Assembly: GCA_017962965.1 (NCBI GenBank)
Contig: JAGCUI010000014.1
Coordinates: 1 to 38,974, forward strand
Direction of reading: 5' to 3'
Length of the DNA stretch: 38,974 nucleotides
Source of the DNA: Treponema sp.
GTDB lineage: Bacteria > Spirochaetota > Spirochaetia > Treponematales > Treponemataceae
Part shown: positions 1 through 6,737 of the stretch, piece by piece
Layout of the letters: every line of letters begins with the position of its first letter
Position numbering within the stretch: the stretch's first letter is position 1
The notes under the pieces: generated by a model
What the model was told of the DNA's origin: nothing
The model's database searches: none
Seen by the model: only the letters and a program-made list of their open reading frames with translations
Position numbers and translations under genes: made by a program

Positions 1-156
1 CGGTCCATTGACCTGTAGGTAAGGTTTAACCGAATCCACGTATATCAGAATGGTCAAATGCCGAATTAATTTCTGTCTGTTGCTTCCATTTTTATTATAT
101 TTCTCTATTGACAAAGGCACAACATATCAAATCGCAATTTGGGGGAAGAAGAATAA
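1..156. other. Left-edge non-coding accessory DNA
   Basis: No convincing gene is visible. The minus strand reads out of the small gene at 157-372, crosses a copy of the boundary motif at about 130-147, and continues to the window edge. The segment may be the start of a further Rhs-type module lying outside the window, but nothing here proves that. Confidence 0.4.
130..147 (-). repeat. Boundary motif copy 1
   Basis: The minus strand reads TTCCCCCAAATTGCGATT. The same or nearly the same string occurs near 2900, 4340 and 5575, each time between modules of the accessory region. This copy closes the GNAT/small-protein module on its 3' side. Confidence 0.6.
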
Positions 157-372
157 TCAATCTTTTAATTCAAATTGTTTCATTTCTTCTTCTGATAAAG
201 GACGACCTAATTTTTTTGAATATAAAATAGCTTCTCTTAATCTGTACACTTTACCATCAGATTTTTCAGTGAGTCTTGAATCTGGCATTTCTTCTCCGAA
301 TCTCAGACCATTATCCATAGTTTTTGTAATTGTGAATGAATCACATACCACAGGTTCACGTAATGTAATCAC
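157..372 (-). CDS. Small hypothetical protein paired with GNAT-like gene
   Basis: A 71-residue soluble, charged protein with no signal peptide or membrane segment. The likely start is GTG at 372: an AGGAGG ribosome binding site lies 6 nt upstream, and the ATG overlapping it is followed at once by a stop in its own frame. It begins 1 nt after the stop of the GNAT-like gene, so the two are almost certainly translationally coupled. From memory, the same small protein accompanies this GNAT-like family in other gut bacteria, which would fit a toxin-antitoxin-like or accessory-partner role. Function is not known, and the pairing is the main evidence that it is a real gene. Confidence 0.65.
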   Translation of the reverse strand: MITLREPVVCDSFTITKTMDNGLRFGEEMPDSRLTEKSDGKVYRLREAILYSKKLGRPLSEEEMKQFELKD

Positions 373-373
373 A

Positions 374-898
374 TCAAGCCTCCTCTGAAAAATATTTTTT
401 TATAAGATTTAATGCCGCGTAACTATCAATAAACATATTTTGTCTATCAATATTCTGAGCATTCAAAGTTTTCTGATAATGTTCAACAAGATCAGTTTTT
501 GCTTTAAATTGAACATATCCTTCATTTCCGACATCCCAGCTTAACTTACATGCTATTGCAAAAAGATGAGCCCCAACTCCTAAATAAGTACCATCCTTTC
601 CTCTGTTTGAGGGAGCTGATTCGACGATATCAACATGAGTATATAACTGATCTCTAATATGTTTTAATGCTATAAGACCTTGTCGTGCTTCTGTATCTTT
701 AAGTAATAGCTCATAAATTTCATATCCATTGGAATGAGGAATACTCCAGTCAAAAAGCCAGCCGTTTTTAATCATATCCTGAGCATCTGCTTTAGTGATA
801 GTTTTTGAAATCAACCGATATTGAGTATCACATTCTTCGCCTGTGATTCTATTTACCAGACAATTCGTTAATTCATCTATTTCGATATTTATTTCCAT
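374..898 (-). CDS. GNAT-fold acetyltransferase-like protein
   Basis: 174 residues. The middle of the protein (about residues 90-150) resembles the GNAT core: a beta strand ending in DIVESAP, then a turn with GVGAHLFAIAC in the position of the acetyl-CoA-binding loop and helix, then a strand reading GYVQFKAKT and a helix with LVEHYQKTL like the usual end of a GNAT domain. The family is N-acetyltransferase-like, but the Q/RxxGxG/A signature is imperfect, so activity is uncertain. Start ATG at 898 has an AGAGGA site upstream. It is followed directly by the 71-aa partner gene. The pair lies in low-GC accessory DNA next to Rhs toxin cassettes, which suggests a mobile or stress-type module; that is inference. 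Confidence 0.65.
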   Translation of the reverse strand: MEINIEIDELTNCLVNRITGEECDTQYRLISKTITKADAQDMIKNGWLFDWSIPHSNGYEIYELLLKDTEARQGLIALKHIRDQLYTHVDIVESAPSNRGKDGTYLGVGAHLFAIACKLSWDVGNEGYVQFKAKTDLVEHYQKTLNAQNIDRQNMFIDSYAALNLIKKYFSEEA

Positions 899-1172
899 AT
901 AGATTTTTTCCTCTTTATCATTATATCACACTAAACAGGAAATTTCAGATTATAATCATTCCACAGAATCTCCTTCCATCCCCTGCATTTCTTTTTCTCC
1001 TTTTTGCATGAGGTAATGTCATGCTTTGTTGTAGTAATGCAATTGTAGGATTAAATCCTAGATTTTGCAAACTTGCGAGGCACTACATATTGTTCTGTAG
1101 GAATAAGGAAATTTGCAAATTTTTATTTAAAACTCTGATAATAGTTTTCATCTAAATTTATAACATGGTCGC
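899..1172. other. AT-rich intergenic region with two palindromes
   Basis: No gene is seen. It contains a 7-bp inverted repeat with a 1-base loop at 1046-1060 (TAGGATT A AATCCTA) and a perfect 14-bp palindrome at 1109-1122 (AAATTTGCAAATTT). It presumably also holds the promoter of the GNAT-like pair, since the AGAGGA ribosome site lies just upstream of 898. Confidence 0.4.
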
Positions 1173-1904
1173 TTATCTTATTTCAAGATATTTTTTTTCC
1201 CTTTTCTTTGTTAAATGTGAAAAACGTATTGGAATACTTAATTGTCCATAAGAATTAATTAATATCGCGAAAAAGGAATTTATTATTTTAATTACTTTAT
1301 ATTCTTCCTTAAAATTAAACCTGTCTCCTAAAGTTAAGGATGAATTATCCCATTCTGAGGTTTGTTTACATATTTTAACAACATCACCTTTTCTAATATT
1401 AAATTTATTTGGTTCATATGGTACTAAGTCTTTTGGTTTAATCTTAAAATCTCCGGGCCACAATACACAATAATCATCTTTTCTTTCAAGTATTCTATAA
1501 ACTTCACCCAACAATAATTTAGGCTCGTAACTTAACGTTGATTGAGGACATTGATTCCACGGATATAAAAATCCGCTTTTAGAAATATCAACATAAGAGT
1601 CGCAAGTAAAAATTACATATTCCATTTTAAGAGAATCAATTTTTCTTAATGCCCCATAGCACATATAAATATCTGCTTCAAGAAAGTATAATTGATTCTG
1701 TTCAAAATCCTTAAAATACATTCTTATAAATTCGGGTTTTATTTTTTCATTAAGAAAATCAGAAAGTGGAACCTTTGTACAAAATTCATCATAAGGATTA
1801 TTAATAATGTCTATTTCATGATCATCTATTTTCTTTTGAAGCATTCTCAAAACAGAATATAATTCATCATAAGAACTTGTAACATTCATATTAATGTTTT
1901 TCAT
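1173..1904 (-). CDS. Putative immunity protein for HYD1-type Rhs toxin
   Basis: A 243-residue protein with no signal peptide or membrane segment and no family I recognise. Start ATG at 1904 has a strong AAGGAG site 7 nt upstream. It follows the orphan Rhs toxin tip by 14 bp on the same strand. In Rhs systems the gene directly after the toxin tip normally encodes the cognate immunity protein, so a cytosolic neutraliser is the best guess. The second half (about 150-235) is rich in beta strands and contains IRKGDVVKI and LGDRF, like a small barrel fold. Sequence alone does not show binding to the toxin. Confidence 0.5.
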   Translation of the reverse strand: MKNINMNVTSSYDELYSVLRMLQKKIDDHEIDIINNPYDEFCTKVPLSDFLNEKIKPEFIRMYFKDFEQNQLYFLEADIYMCYGALRKIDSLKMEYVIFTCDSYVDISKSGFLYPWNQCPQSTLSYEPKLLLGEVYRILERKDDYCVLWPGDFKIKPKDLVPYEPNKFNIRKGDVVKICKQTSEWDNSSLTLGDRFNFKEEYKVIKIINSFFAILINSYGQLSIPIRFSHLTKKREKKYLEIR

Positions 1905-1918
1905 ATAATACTCCTTAT

Positions 1919-2566
1919 TTAATCACTTATAGCTTCGACATTCTTAGGAAAAAGTCGCACCGTATTCTGAAATTCTATACCACCACCAGGTTTACCATCA
2001 AACTCATCTACAATATTTCCAGGAAGAGAATTCGGTGCTGCTGTATATTCTCCTTCTTTAACAATAAAAGTATATCGATATCTAATATTTTTTTCCTGCC
2101 CGTCTTTCTTCTTTGGAATTGCTAGTTTATCTCTGGCAACATTTCCAGATTCATAAAAATCTGGAGTAATATAATTTCCTGGAAGCAATGCTCCAGACCA
2201 TTGTTCTGGTGGTACATCCGTATAATGATACATTATACGAATTTCTTTTTCTTTATTATCTTCTTTTGTTGCAGGGGCTGCTTTGGCAGAGACATTCGAC
2301 TCCACTTTTTTTGATTCAGCTTTTTCTTGAATCTTTATTACAAGATATGTTACTCCTAATGTTAAAGCTGTTCCTCCAATTACAATTGCCTCTCCTAACC
2401 ATTTATGTGGTACTACATCTGTAGGTTCAGGAACCGTAGCATCAGCAGCAATCAACTCTGCTTCATACTTTAAAGCTTCGGAGGTTGCATTATAAAAGGA
2501 ATAAATATCAAACCTTCCATCCGGGTCCGTATACTTCACCGGATTATTACCCGCGTAGTGGTACAA
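1919..2566 (-). pseudogene. Orphan Rhs C-terminal tip with HYD1/ART-like toxin domain
   Basis: The frame opens with the end of an Rhs core (GLFGSPTNFH, then LYHYAGNNPVKYTDPDGR), the junction where Rhs toxins vary. A linker with a possible membrane segment (IVIGGTALTLGVTYLVI) follows. The C-terminal ~105 residues begin MYHYTDVPPEQW and continue with ITPDFYESGNVARDKLA, resembling HYD1-signature ADP-ribosyltransferase-like polymorphic toxin domains. The Rhs frame continues upstream of the TTG at 2566 only to 2596 and meets an in-frame TAA at 2600-2602. No Shine-Dalgarno precedes the TTG. The unit is therefore a displaced, probably silent tip rather than a full gene. The tip domain itself has no frameshift. 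Confidence 0.75.
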
Positions 2567-2915
2567 ATGGAAATTTGTAGGACTACCAAACAGCCCTTTT
2601 TAACCCCTTTATTCCTCCTTTTTTAGAGTTTTATACAATTTTAATGTCAAATTCTTAGGGAAACCAGCATTTTTAACTTTTGCAGCTGTTTCCCATGTTC
2701 TGGTGATGATTTACAAATCATAAGATCTGTAAAAAATCAACAGGTAAAGGTGGGAATTTCAAAAAGTTTTTTGTGCTCTCTGAAATTCTCATTTTTTTAA
2801 GTCCAAAAACACACTATATGTAGTGTGTCTGCTAAACAGGTATATTTTCAAGCTCAAAATCAGGTACACTTCAATGCTTTTTCCTCCGTTTTTTTATTCC
2901 TCTAAATCGCAATTT
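2512..2915 (-). repeat. Long direct repeat copy A (Rhs junction plus leader)
   Basis: About 404 bp closely matching 3947-4350. It covers the 3' end of the Rhs core, an AAAAAAGGAGG string, a ~270-bp non-coding leader and the boundary motif. Inside is a perfect hairpin at 2809-2828: ACACACTA, loop TATG, TAGTGTGT. The stretch 2567-2921 between genes is made almost entirely of this repeat and holds no other gene. Confidence 0.85.
2896..2915 (-). repeat. Boundary motif copy 2
   Basis: The minus strand reads AAATTGCGATTTAGAGGAAT, without the C-run found in the other copies. It marks the upstream end of repeat copy A, directly after the stop of the upstream immunity-type gene. Confidence 0.6.
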
Positions 2916-2921
2916 GTATTA

Positions 2922-3446
2922 CTAAGGAATATAACCAAGAGGGTCATCTTTTACTATGAACATTTCAGTAAGAACATAAATTTCTTTTGTTTTATTAAGT
3001 TTATTGGTAACAATAAGTTTACCATCTTTTAATGTTGCTTCAGTCGAATTAAATTCTAACTGAAATTGATTTATTTTGTTACACTCTGTTTCACATAAAA
3101 TTGAAACTAATTTTTCTGAAATTGTATAGTTACCTACTTTAGTATCATACATACATGACCAATTTTTTCTTATTTGCAATACCTTCATATCTGATAGAAA
3201 AATGTATTCAATATTATCTTGGCTAATCAAATTGTCAAACATTGTTGGTCTATCAAAAGGTGTTTCTTTTATCCAGTAACTACCAGCTAATTCATCAATT
3301 TCTTTTTTAATTTCTTTGTTAATTTTATTATCAATATAAAAATCTACACTTTCAAAAAATATTGGGTCATTAAAAAAAAGAGTATCTTTTGTGCAAATTG
3401 TAAAGGTGAATAAAACACAACAAATAAATAAACAACTTCGTTTCAT
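2922..3446 (-). CDS. Secreted putative immunity protein
   Basis: 174 residues. The N-terminus (MKRS, then a hydrophobic run LFICCVLFTFTIC) looks like a Sec signal peptide. The Cys at about residue 18 lacks a good lipobox. The mature part is charged with no recognised domain. Start ATG at 3446 is preceded by TAGGAG, and the gene starts 1 bp after the stop of the second Rhs tip. By position it should be the immunity protein for that tip. An exported immunity protein would imply that the toxin acts in the periplasm or on the envelope; this is inference from the signal peptide. Confidence 0.5.
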   Translation of the reverse strand: MKRSCLFICCVLFTFTICTKDTLFFNDPIFFESVDFYIDNKINKEIKKEIDELAGSYWIKETPFDRPTMFDNLISQDNIEYIFLSDMKVLQIRKNWSCMYDTKVGNYTISEKLVSILCETECNKINQFQLEFNSTEATLKDGKLIVTNKLNKTKEIYVLTEMFIVKDDPLGYIP

Positions 3447-3447
3447 T

Positions 3448-4002
3448 TTATACTCCTAATTCAGATAATCTCTTATTAATATAAATATTTGCTTCTTTTT
3501 CAGCTGCTAAAGCAGCTTCTTTTCCATTTTTAGGATCATTATTAAATATTTTATCAAATACATTTTTATAGATAATTAATGCTTCCTGTAATATATCCGT
3601 TACTAATTTATCTTTATGAGAACCATCAATATTTTTTTGTTCACGTAAGTTTTGAAAACGCTCATAAAGATTAATTTCTGATTGGATAATGGTTTTTAAT
3701 TCTTCTTCGGAAAGTTTATTTATATTAGAATTATTAAAGCGATTCGCAATATATAATTCTATATTTTGCACATAATTTTCTTTATCCCATTTTACAGCTT
3801 TCTCACGACTATTATTTTTGGGTAAAGATTTATTCCCATTATATTCAAGATTATATTTCTGTATAGATTTAGTGTTTTTATTATATTCGTCGGCATACTC
3901 TTTTATTTTTCGATTATAATCGTTATCTAAATACCAACATGCAAAAAACCTTCCATCCGGGTCCGTATACCTAATCGGATTATTCCCTGCGTAGTGGTAC
4001 AA
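3448..4002 (-). pseudogene. Orphan Rhs C-terminal tip, unknown toxin domain
   Basis: The frame starts with the same Rhs junction (GLFGSHTNFH, then LYHYAGNNPIRYTDPDGR) and continues into about 165 residues of highly charged, Lys/Asn/Glu-rich, mostly helical sequence that I cannot assign to a toxin family. As in the other cassette, an in-frame TAA (4036-4038) lies just upstream of the Rhs fragment and no ribosome site precedes the TTG at 4002. It is therefore probably a silent donor tip. The downstream gene is a signal-peptide protein likely to be its immunity factor. Confidence 0.65.
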
Positions 4003-4350
4003 ATGGAAATTTGTATGACTACCAAACAGCCCTTTTTAACCTCAGAAAACCTCCTTTTTTAGAGTTTTATACAATTTTAACATCAAATTCTTAGGGAAAC
4101 CAGCATTTTTAACTTTTGCAGCTGATTTCCAGCTTCTGGTGACGTTTTACAAATCATAAGATCTGTAAAAAATCAACAGGTAAAGGTTTGAATTTCAGAA
4201 ACTTTTTTGGCTGCTCTGAAATTCTCATTTTTTAACTGTTAAAACAACACTATATGTAGTGTGTCTGCCAAACAGGCATATTTTTAGGGCCAAAATCAGG
4301 GAAATTCGGGCCTTTTTTGGCAAAATTCTTATTCCTCTAAATCGCAATTT
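3947..4350 (-). repeat. Long direct repeat copy B (Rhs junction plus leader)
   Basis: Second copy of the ~404-bp repeat described at 2512-2915, differing by scattered substitutions. The hairpin is shorter here (ACACTA TATG TAGTGT, 4247-4262). The 4003-4367 gap between genes consists of this leader and holds no other gene. Confidence 0.85.
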
Positions 4351-4357
4351 GGGGGAA
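4331..4357 (-). repeat. Boundary motif copy 3
   Basis: The minus strand reads TTCCCCCAAATTGCGATTTA followed by GAGGAAT, the fullest version of the motif. It joins the upstream end of repeat copy B to the small gene at 4368-4568. Confidence 0.65.
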
Positions 4358-4367
4358 TAAGGTATTT

Positions 4368-4568
4368 TTAAATAATCTCCTTATTTTTAACTGAATTGTC
4401 ATTTATTTCATCCGGGATGATTCCTGCTTCATTTAAAAAATTTCGTGCCTTAGTTCTGTAGTATTCGATCTGATCTGAGATAGACAGAGTCTTCGTCTGT
4501 TCCCAATTATATTCACGAATCTTATGGATATCGTCAATTGTAAAATCTTTTGAAATTTCTTTGAACAT
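4368..4568 (-). CDS. Small hypothetical protein, possible orphan antitoxin-like
   Basis: 66 residues, acidic and basic residues mixed, helical, no signal peptide. The ATG at 4568 has AAAGG and GGAG upstream. The opening MFKEISKDFTIDDIHKIRE followed by a Tyr-rich helix is reminiscent of short proteins that accompany toxins in gut bacteria, but I cannot name the family. No partner gene lies directly downstream: the boundary motif and Rhs repeat begin within 20 bp of its stop. If it was part of a two-gene module, the partner has been lost. Confidence 0.5.
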   Translation of the reverse strand: MFKEISKDFTIDDIHKIREYNWEQTKTLSISDQIEYYRTKARNFLNEAGIIPDEINDNSVKNKEII

Positions 4569-4692
4569 GTACCTTTTACTCTCCGTATACTTTTTTATGC
4601 TTGCGATACTTTTATATTAGTGATGATTTTTAATTTTAACATGGGATAAATGAAAGAACAAGGTAATTTATTCATGCAAAAGATATTTCAAA

Positions 4693-5382
4693 TTATTTAG
4701 TCAACTTTTTCTTTTCAATTTGTTTATAAATATTCTTTTTAAAATCTCTGGCAGAGCCAAAAAATTCATTTTCTGAATTAGAAAAGATATTTTTATCTGC
4801 TTTATCTTTTGTTAATTCCATGGTACAAATTAAATCAGCTACTTGAAACAGTTTATAGTCTGCCGGCTGAACTTTCCTTAATTCTACATTATTAAATAAG
4901 GTTGTAAAAACAGATGTTATAATTTTTGTCAGATTACTTTGACCATAATCATAATAATTAATTATTAAATCATAAGAATTAAAAAAAACAATATGATTTT
5001 TCAATTCATCAGAAATAGCTCGTGAAATTTTTGCAATATATGAAAGCTCATTATCTTCACATTCTGCTTTATTTATCTTTGCACACAAATAAAAAATTCC
5101 CACCCGTCGAGTAAAATGGAATAAAGCATTAAATAATGATTTTCTGTTTTCCATTAATTCATTTTTATAAATTTTTTCACGTCTGATTATTGGACCAACA
5201 TGAATTGCATGATTTGGAAAACCATAACCAGCCACTCTTTTTTCCAAATTTTCTATCTCTGAAGATATATCAATTGATTGATCATGTAAAACCATAGAAA
5301 CATAATAAAAAGGAGATTTTGAATCATACTTTCCGAAATCTCCAGATTCATCTATGAAAACACTTAGGATTTTTTCAGACAT
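4693..5382 (-). CDS. DUF3800 family protein
   Basis: 229 residues from the preferred ATG at 5382, which has GAGAG 3 nt upstream; a TTG five codons earlier (5397) is in frame but less likely. DUF3800 signatures are clear: VFIDESGDFG at the N-terminus, HVGPIIRRE in the middle, and QVADLICTMELTKDK then FFGSARDF near the C-terminus. The DES Asp/Glu and the later Asp residues fit the RNase H-like fold proposed for this family. Function is unknown; members are frequent in phage and mobile DNA. A structured RNA element sits immediately upstream (5400-5480), as reported for many DUF3800 genes. Confidence 0.85.
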   Translation of the reverse strand: MSEKILSVFIDESGDFGKYDSKSPFYYVSMVLHDQSIDISSEIENLEKRVAGYGFPNHAIHVGPIIRREKIYKNELMENRKSLFNALFHFTRRVGIFYLCAKINKAECEDNELSYIAKISRAISDELKNHIVFFNSYDLIINYYDYGQSNLTKIITSVFTTLFNNVELRKVQPADYKLFQVADLICTMELTKDKADKNIFSNSENEFFGSARDFKKNIYKQIEKKKLTK

Positions 5383-5399
5383 ATTTCTCTCAGACAAAA

Positions 5400-5480
5400 A
5401 AATAGCGGGGTATATCCCCGCCTTTCGGTGGACCAGGAGCGCATATTGCTCAGCCCATGTGGTTTATATCACCACTATTT
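5400..5480 (-). ncRNA. Structured RNA leader of the DUF3800 gene
   Basis: Three hairpins follow one another on the minus strand: GTGGT/ACCAC (around 5461-5476), GAGC/GCTC with flanking partial pairing (around 5433-5455), and GCGGGG/CCCCGC with loop ATATA (5404-5420). The last stem ends about 20 nt upstream of the ATG at 5382. Weinberg and colleagues (2017) described a set of DUF3800 RNA motifs upstream of DUF3800 genes; which of these it matches cannot be decided here. The stems are seen directly; the link is inference from position. Confidence 0.6.
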
Positions 5481-5571
5481 AAAATATATTACTTATTTTC
5501 AGATAAATCAAGTGAAAAAAGATAAAGTGCAGCTGTTAACTGTCGACGGGACATTAATTTTTTATTTCTGT

Positions 5572-5591
5572 GAATCGCTATTTGGGGGGAA
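5572..5591 (-). repeat. Boundary motif copy 4 (divergent)
   Basis: The minus strand reads TTCCCCCCAAATAGCGATTC, two or three changes from the other copies. It lies upstream of the DUF3800 module. The 5398-5776 gap also contains the RNA leader and a (TA)n run with TTGACA at 5665-5670; I see no gene there. Confidence 0.5.
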
Positions 5592-5776
5592 GGACCAATA
5601 GGACATTTTGAAAGAGAGTTTTAAAATGTTTTTTAAATCTTCTAACTAGCCCCCAAAAAAATTCTTGACATATATATATATATACTAGTTGTGGGGCGTG
5701 ATGTCTCTTTTTTTTGCGTATGCAAGGAAAAATTATTGAAAAAAGAGATGAAAAAAGTAATCTCTGGGAGTTTTTT

Positions 5777-6316
5777 ATGATAAAACATATTAAAAAAGGT
5801 TTACTTATGGCTGGTATTCTGGCTGTTGTATTGAGTTTGGCTGGATGTCCAAAAGAAGCTGGAGGTAGCGGGGGCGGAGAAAACGGGGGAACACCTGAAA
5901 CATTATCTTTGGAATCAATTCAGGGAACATGGGTTGCTTCTGTACCTTCTGATCAGGCAAAATACTACCAGAAAATAACTATTTCGGATGATAAACTTAA
6001 GTTTGAAAGTGAGTATATTACTTGGGAAGCAGATATAAAAACTGTCTATTCAAAAAACGCTGGAGAAGGATATATAACATTAAAATGGACTAATTCCCAG
6101 GCGAGTACACAATTCTCTTTAAATTATAATAGTGATGGTTATGAACCGAATTATTCTGTTTTATTGTTTGGAAAATTAACAAATAATTCATTTAAACTTG
6201 GTGTTTCTTATCAGTCAAATAGGTATAAATACCAGGAATTTACTCTTGAAGATGATTCTTACGAAGCTTGGATTGATGATGTTAAAAATGGAAATGTTAT
6301 TTATAATCGCCAGTAA
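5777..6316 (+). CDS. Predicted lipoprotein
   Basis: 179 residues from the ATG at 5777, chosen because GGGAG lies 6 nt upstream and because it gives a proper lipoprotein signal: basic MIKHIKK, a hydrophobic core, then the lipobox LAGC. The frame is open upstream to 5714 but those residues are not signal-like. A Gly/Ser linker follows the Cys, then a compact beta-rich domain of about 140 residues starting near IQGTWVAS, which has the look of the small lipocalin-like lipoproteins common in treponemes. It lies alone, ends in a strong terminator, and is transcribed away from the Rhs modules. Exact function unknown. Confidence 0.75.
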   Translation: MIKHIKKGLLMAGILAVVLSLAGCPKEAGGSGGGENGGTPETLSLESIQGTWVASVPSDQAKYYQKITISDDKLKFESEYITWEADIKTVYSKNAGEGYITLKWTNSQASTQFSLNYNSDGYEPNYSVLLFGKLTNNSFKLGVSYQSNRYKYQEFTLEDDSYEAWIDDVKNGNVIYNRQ

Positions 6317-6345
6317 ATGAATCATAAATAATAGAATTTGTATAT

Positions 6346-6383
6346 CCCTTAAAGCAGAACAATAGCTTTAAGGGATTTTTTTT
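6346..6383 (+). terminator. Intrinsic terminator of the lipoprotein gene
   Basis: Perfect 10-bp stem CCCTTAAAGC / GCTTTAAGGG (6346-6355, 6365-6374) with a 9-nt loop, followed by a run of eight T. Confidence 0.9.
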
Positions 6384-6500
6384 AAGGTACTAATGGAACT
6401 TCATTTGCTATTTTTATGGTATAGCTAACTTCATTATATTTTGAGTGCCTCTGTAAACTTCTTTCGTTTGTTAATGTAAACCCATTATTCCAAAAAGGGC

Positions 6501-6532
6501 AAAAAAAAACCTCTCTCAATTTGAGAAAGGTT
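6501..6532 (-). terminator. Terminator of tRNA-Asn
   Basis: On the minus strand AACCTTTCTCA pairs with TGAGAGAGGTT (one G-U pair) across a 2-3 nt loop, followed by a T-run, directly after the tRNA 3' end. Confidence 0.85.
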
Positions 6533-6536
6533 TTCG

Positions 6537-6609
6537 CGGCTCTTGCTGGGCTTGAACCAGCGACACACGGATTAACAGTCCGTTGCTCTACCGACTGAGC
6601 TAAAGAACC
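6537..6609 (-). tRNA. tRNA-Asn (GTT)
   Basis: 73 nt. Acceptor GGTTCTT pairs with AAGAGCC; the D arm has AGCTCAGTCGGTAGAGC; the anticodon stem ACGGA/TCCGT encloses loop CTGTTAA with anticodon GTT; the T arm carries GGTTCAAGCC. The 3' CCA is not encoded. It is the first core-type gene after the accessory region. Confidence 0.95.
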
Positions 6610-6737
6610 ATACATTCATTTAAGAACGTATTAATATATTATAGAAATGAGACTTTTATGTCAACACTCTAAACCAGATTTTAACAATGTTTACCGGTTT
6701 TTTTTATAACGAAAATTCCGGTAAACACTGCACGTCC

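Noticed and set aside
2647..2792. Two overlapping 24-aa ORFs (ATGA overlap) conserved in both copies of the long repeat
   Set aside because: Nearly all differences between the copies change the amino acid, so there is no sign of protein selection, and no ribosome site precedes them.
5665..5693. TTGACA followed by (TA)n as the lipoprotein promoter
   Set aside because: The -35 is perfect but no -10 lies at 16-18 nt; TATACT is only 10 nt away. Possible but not supported enough to list.
6537..6609. tRNA-Asn as an integration site for the accessory region
   Set aside because: No integrase gene and no direct repeat of the tRNA 3' end was seen in the window.
6382..6615. 77-aa minus-strand ORF beginning MYGSLAQSVEQRTVNP
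   Set aside because: It is a translation of the tRNA-Asn gene and its terminator; the opening is the well-known tRNA shadow peptide.
6689..6726. Inverted repeat GTTTACCGG/CCGGTAAAC after the OmpA gene
   Set aside because: Loop of 20 nt and no T-run on the minus strand, so a terminator role is doubtful.
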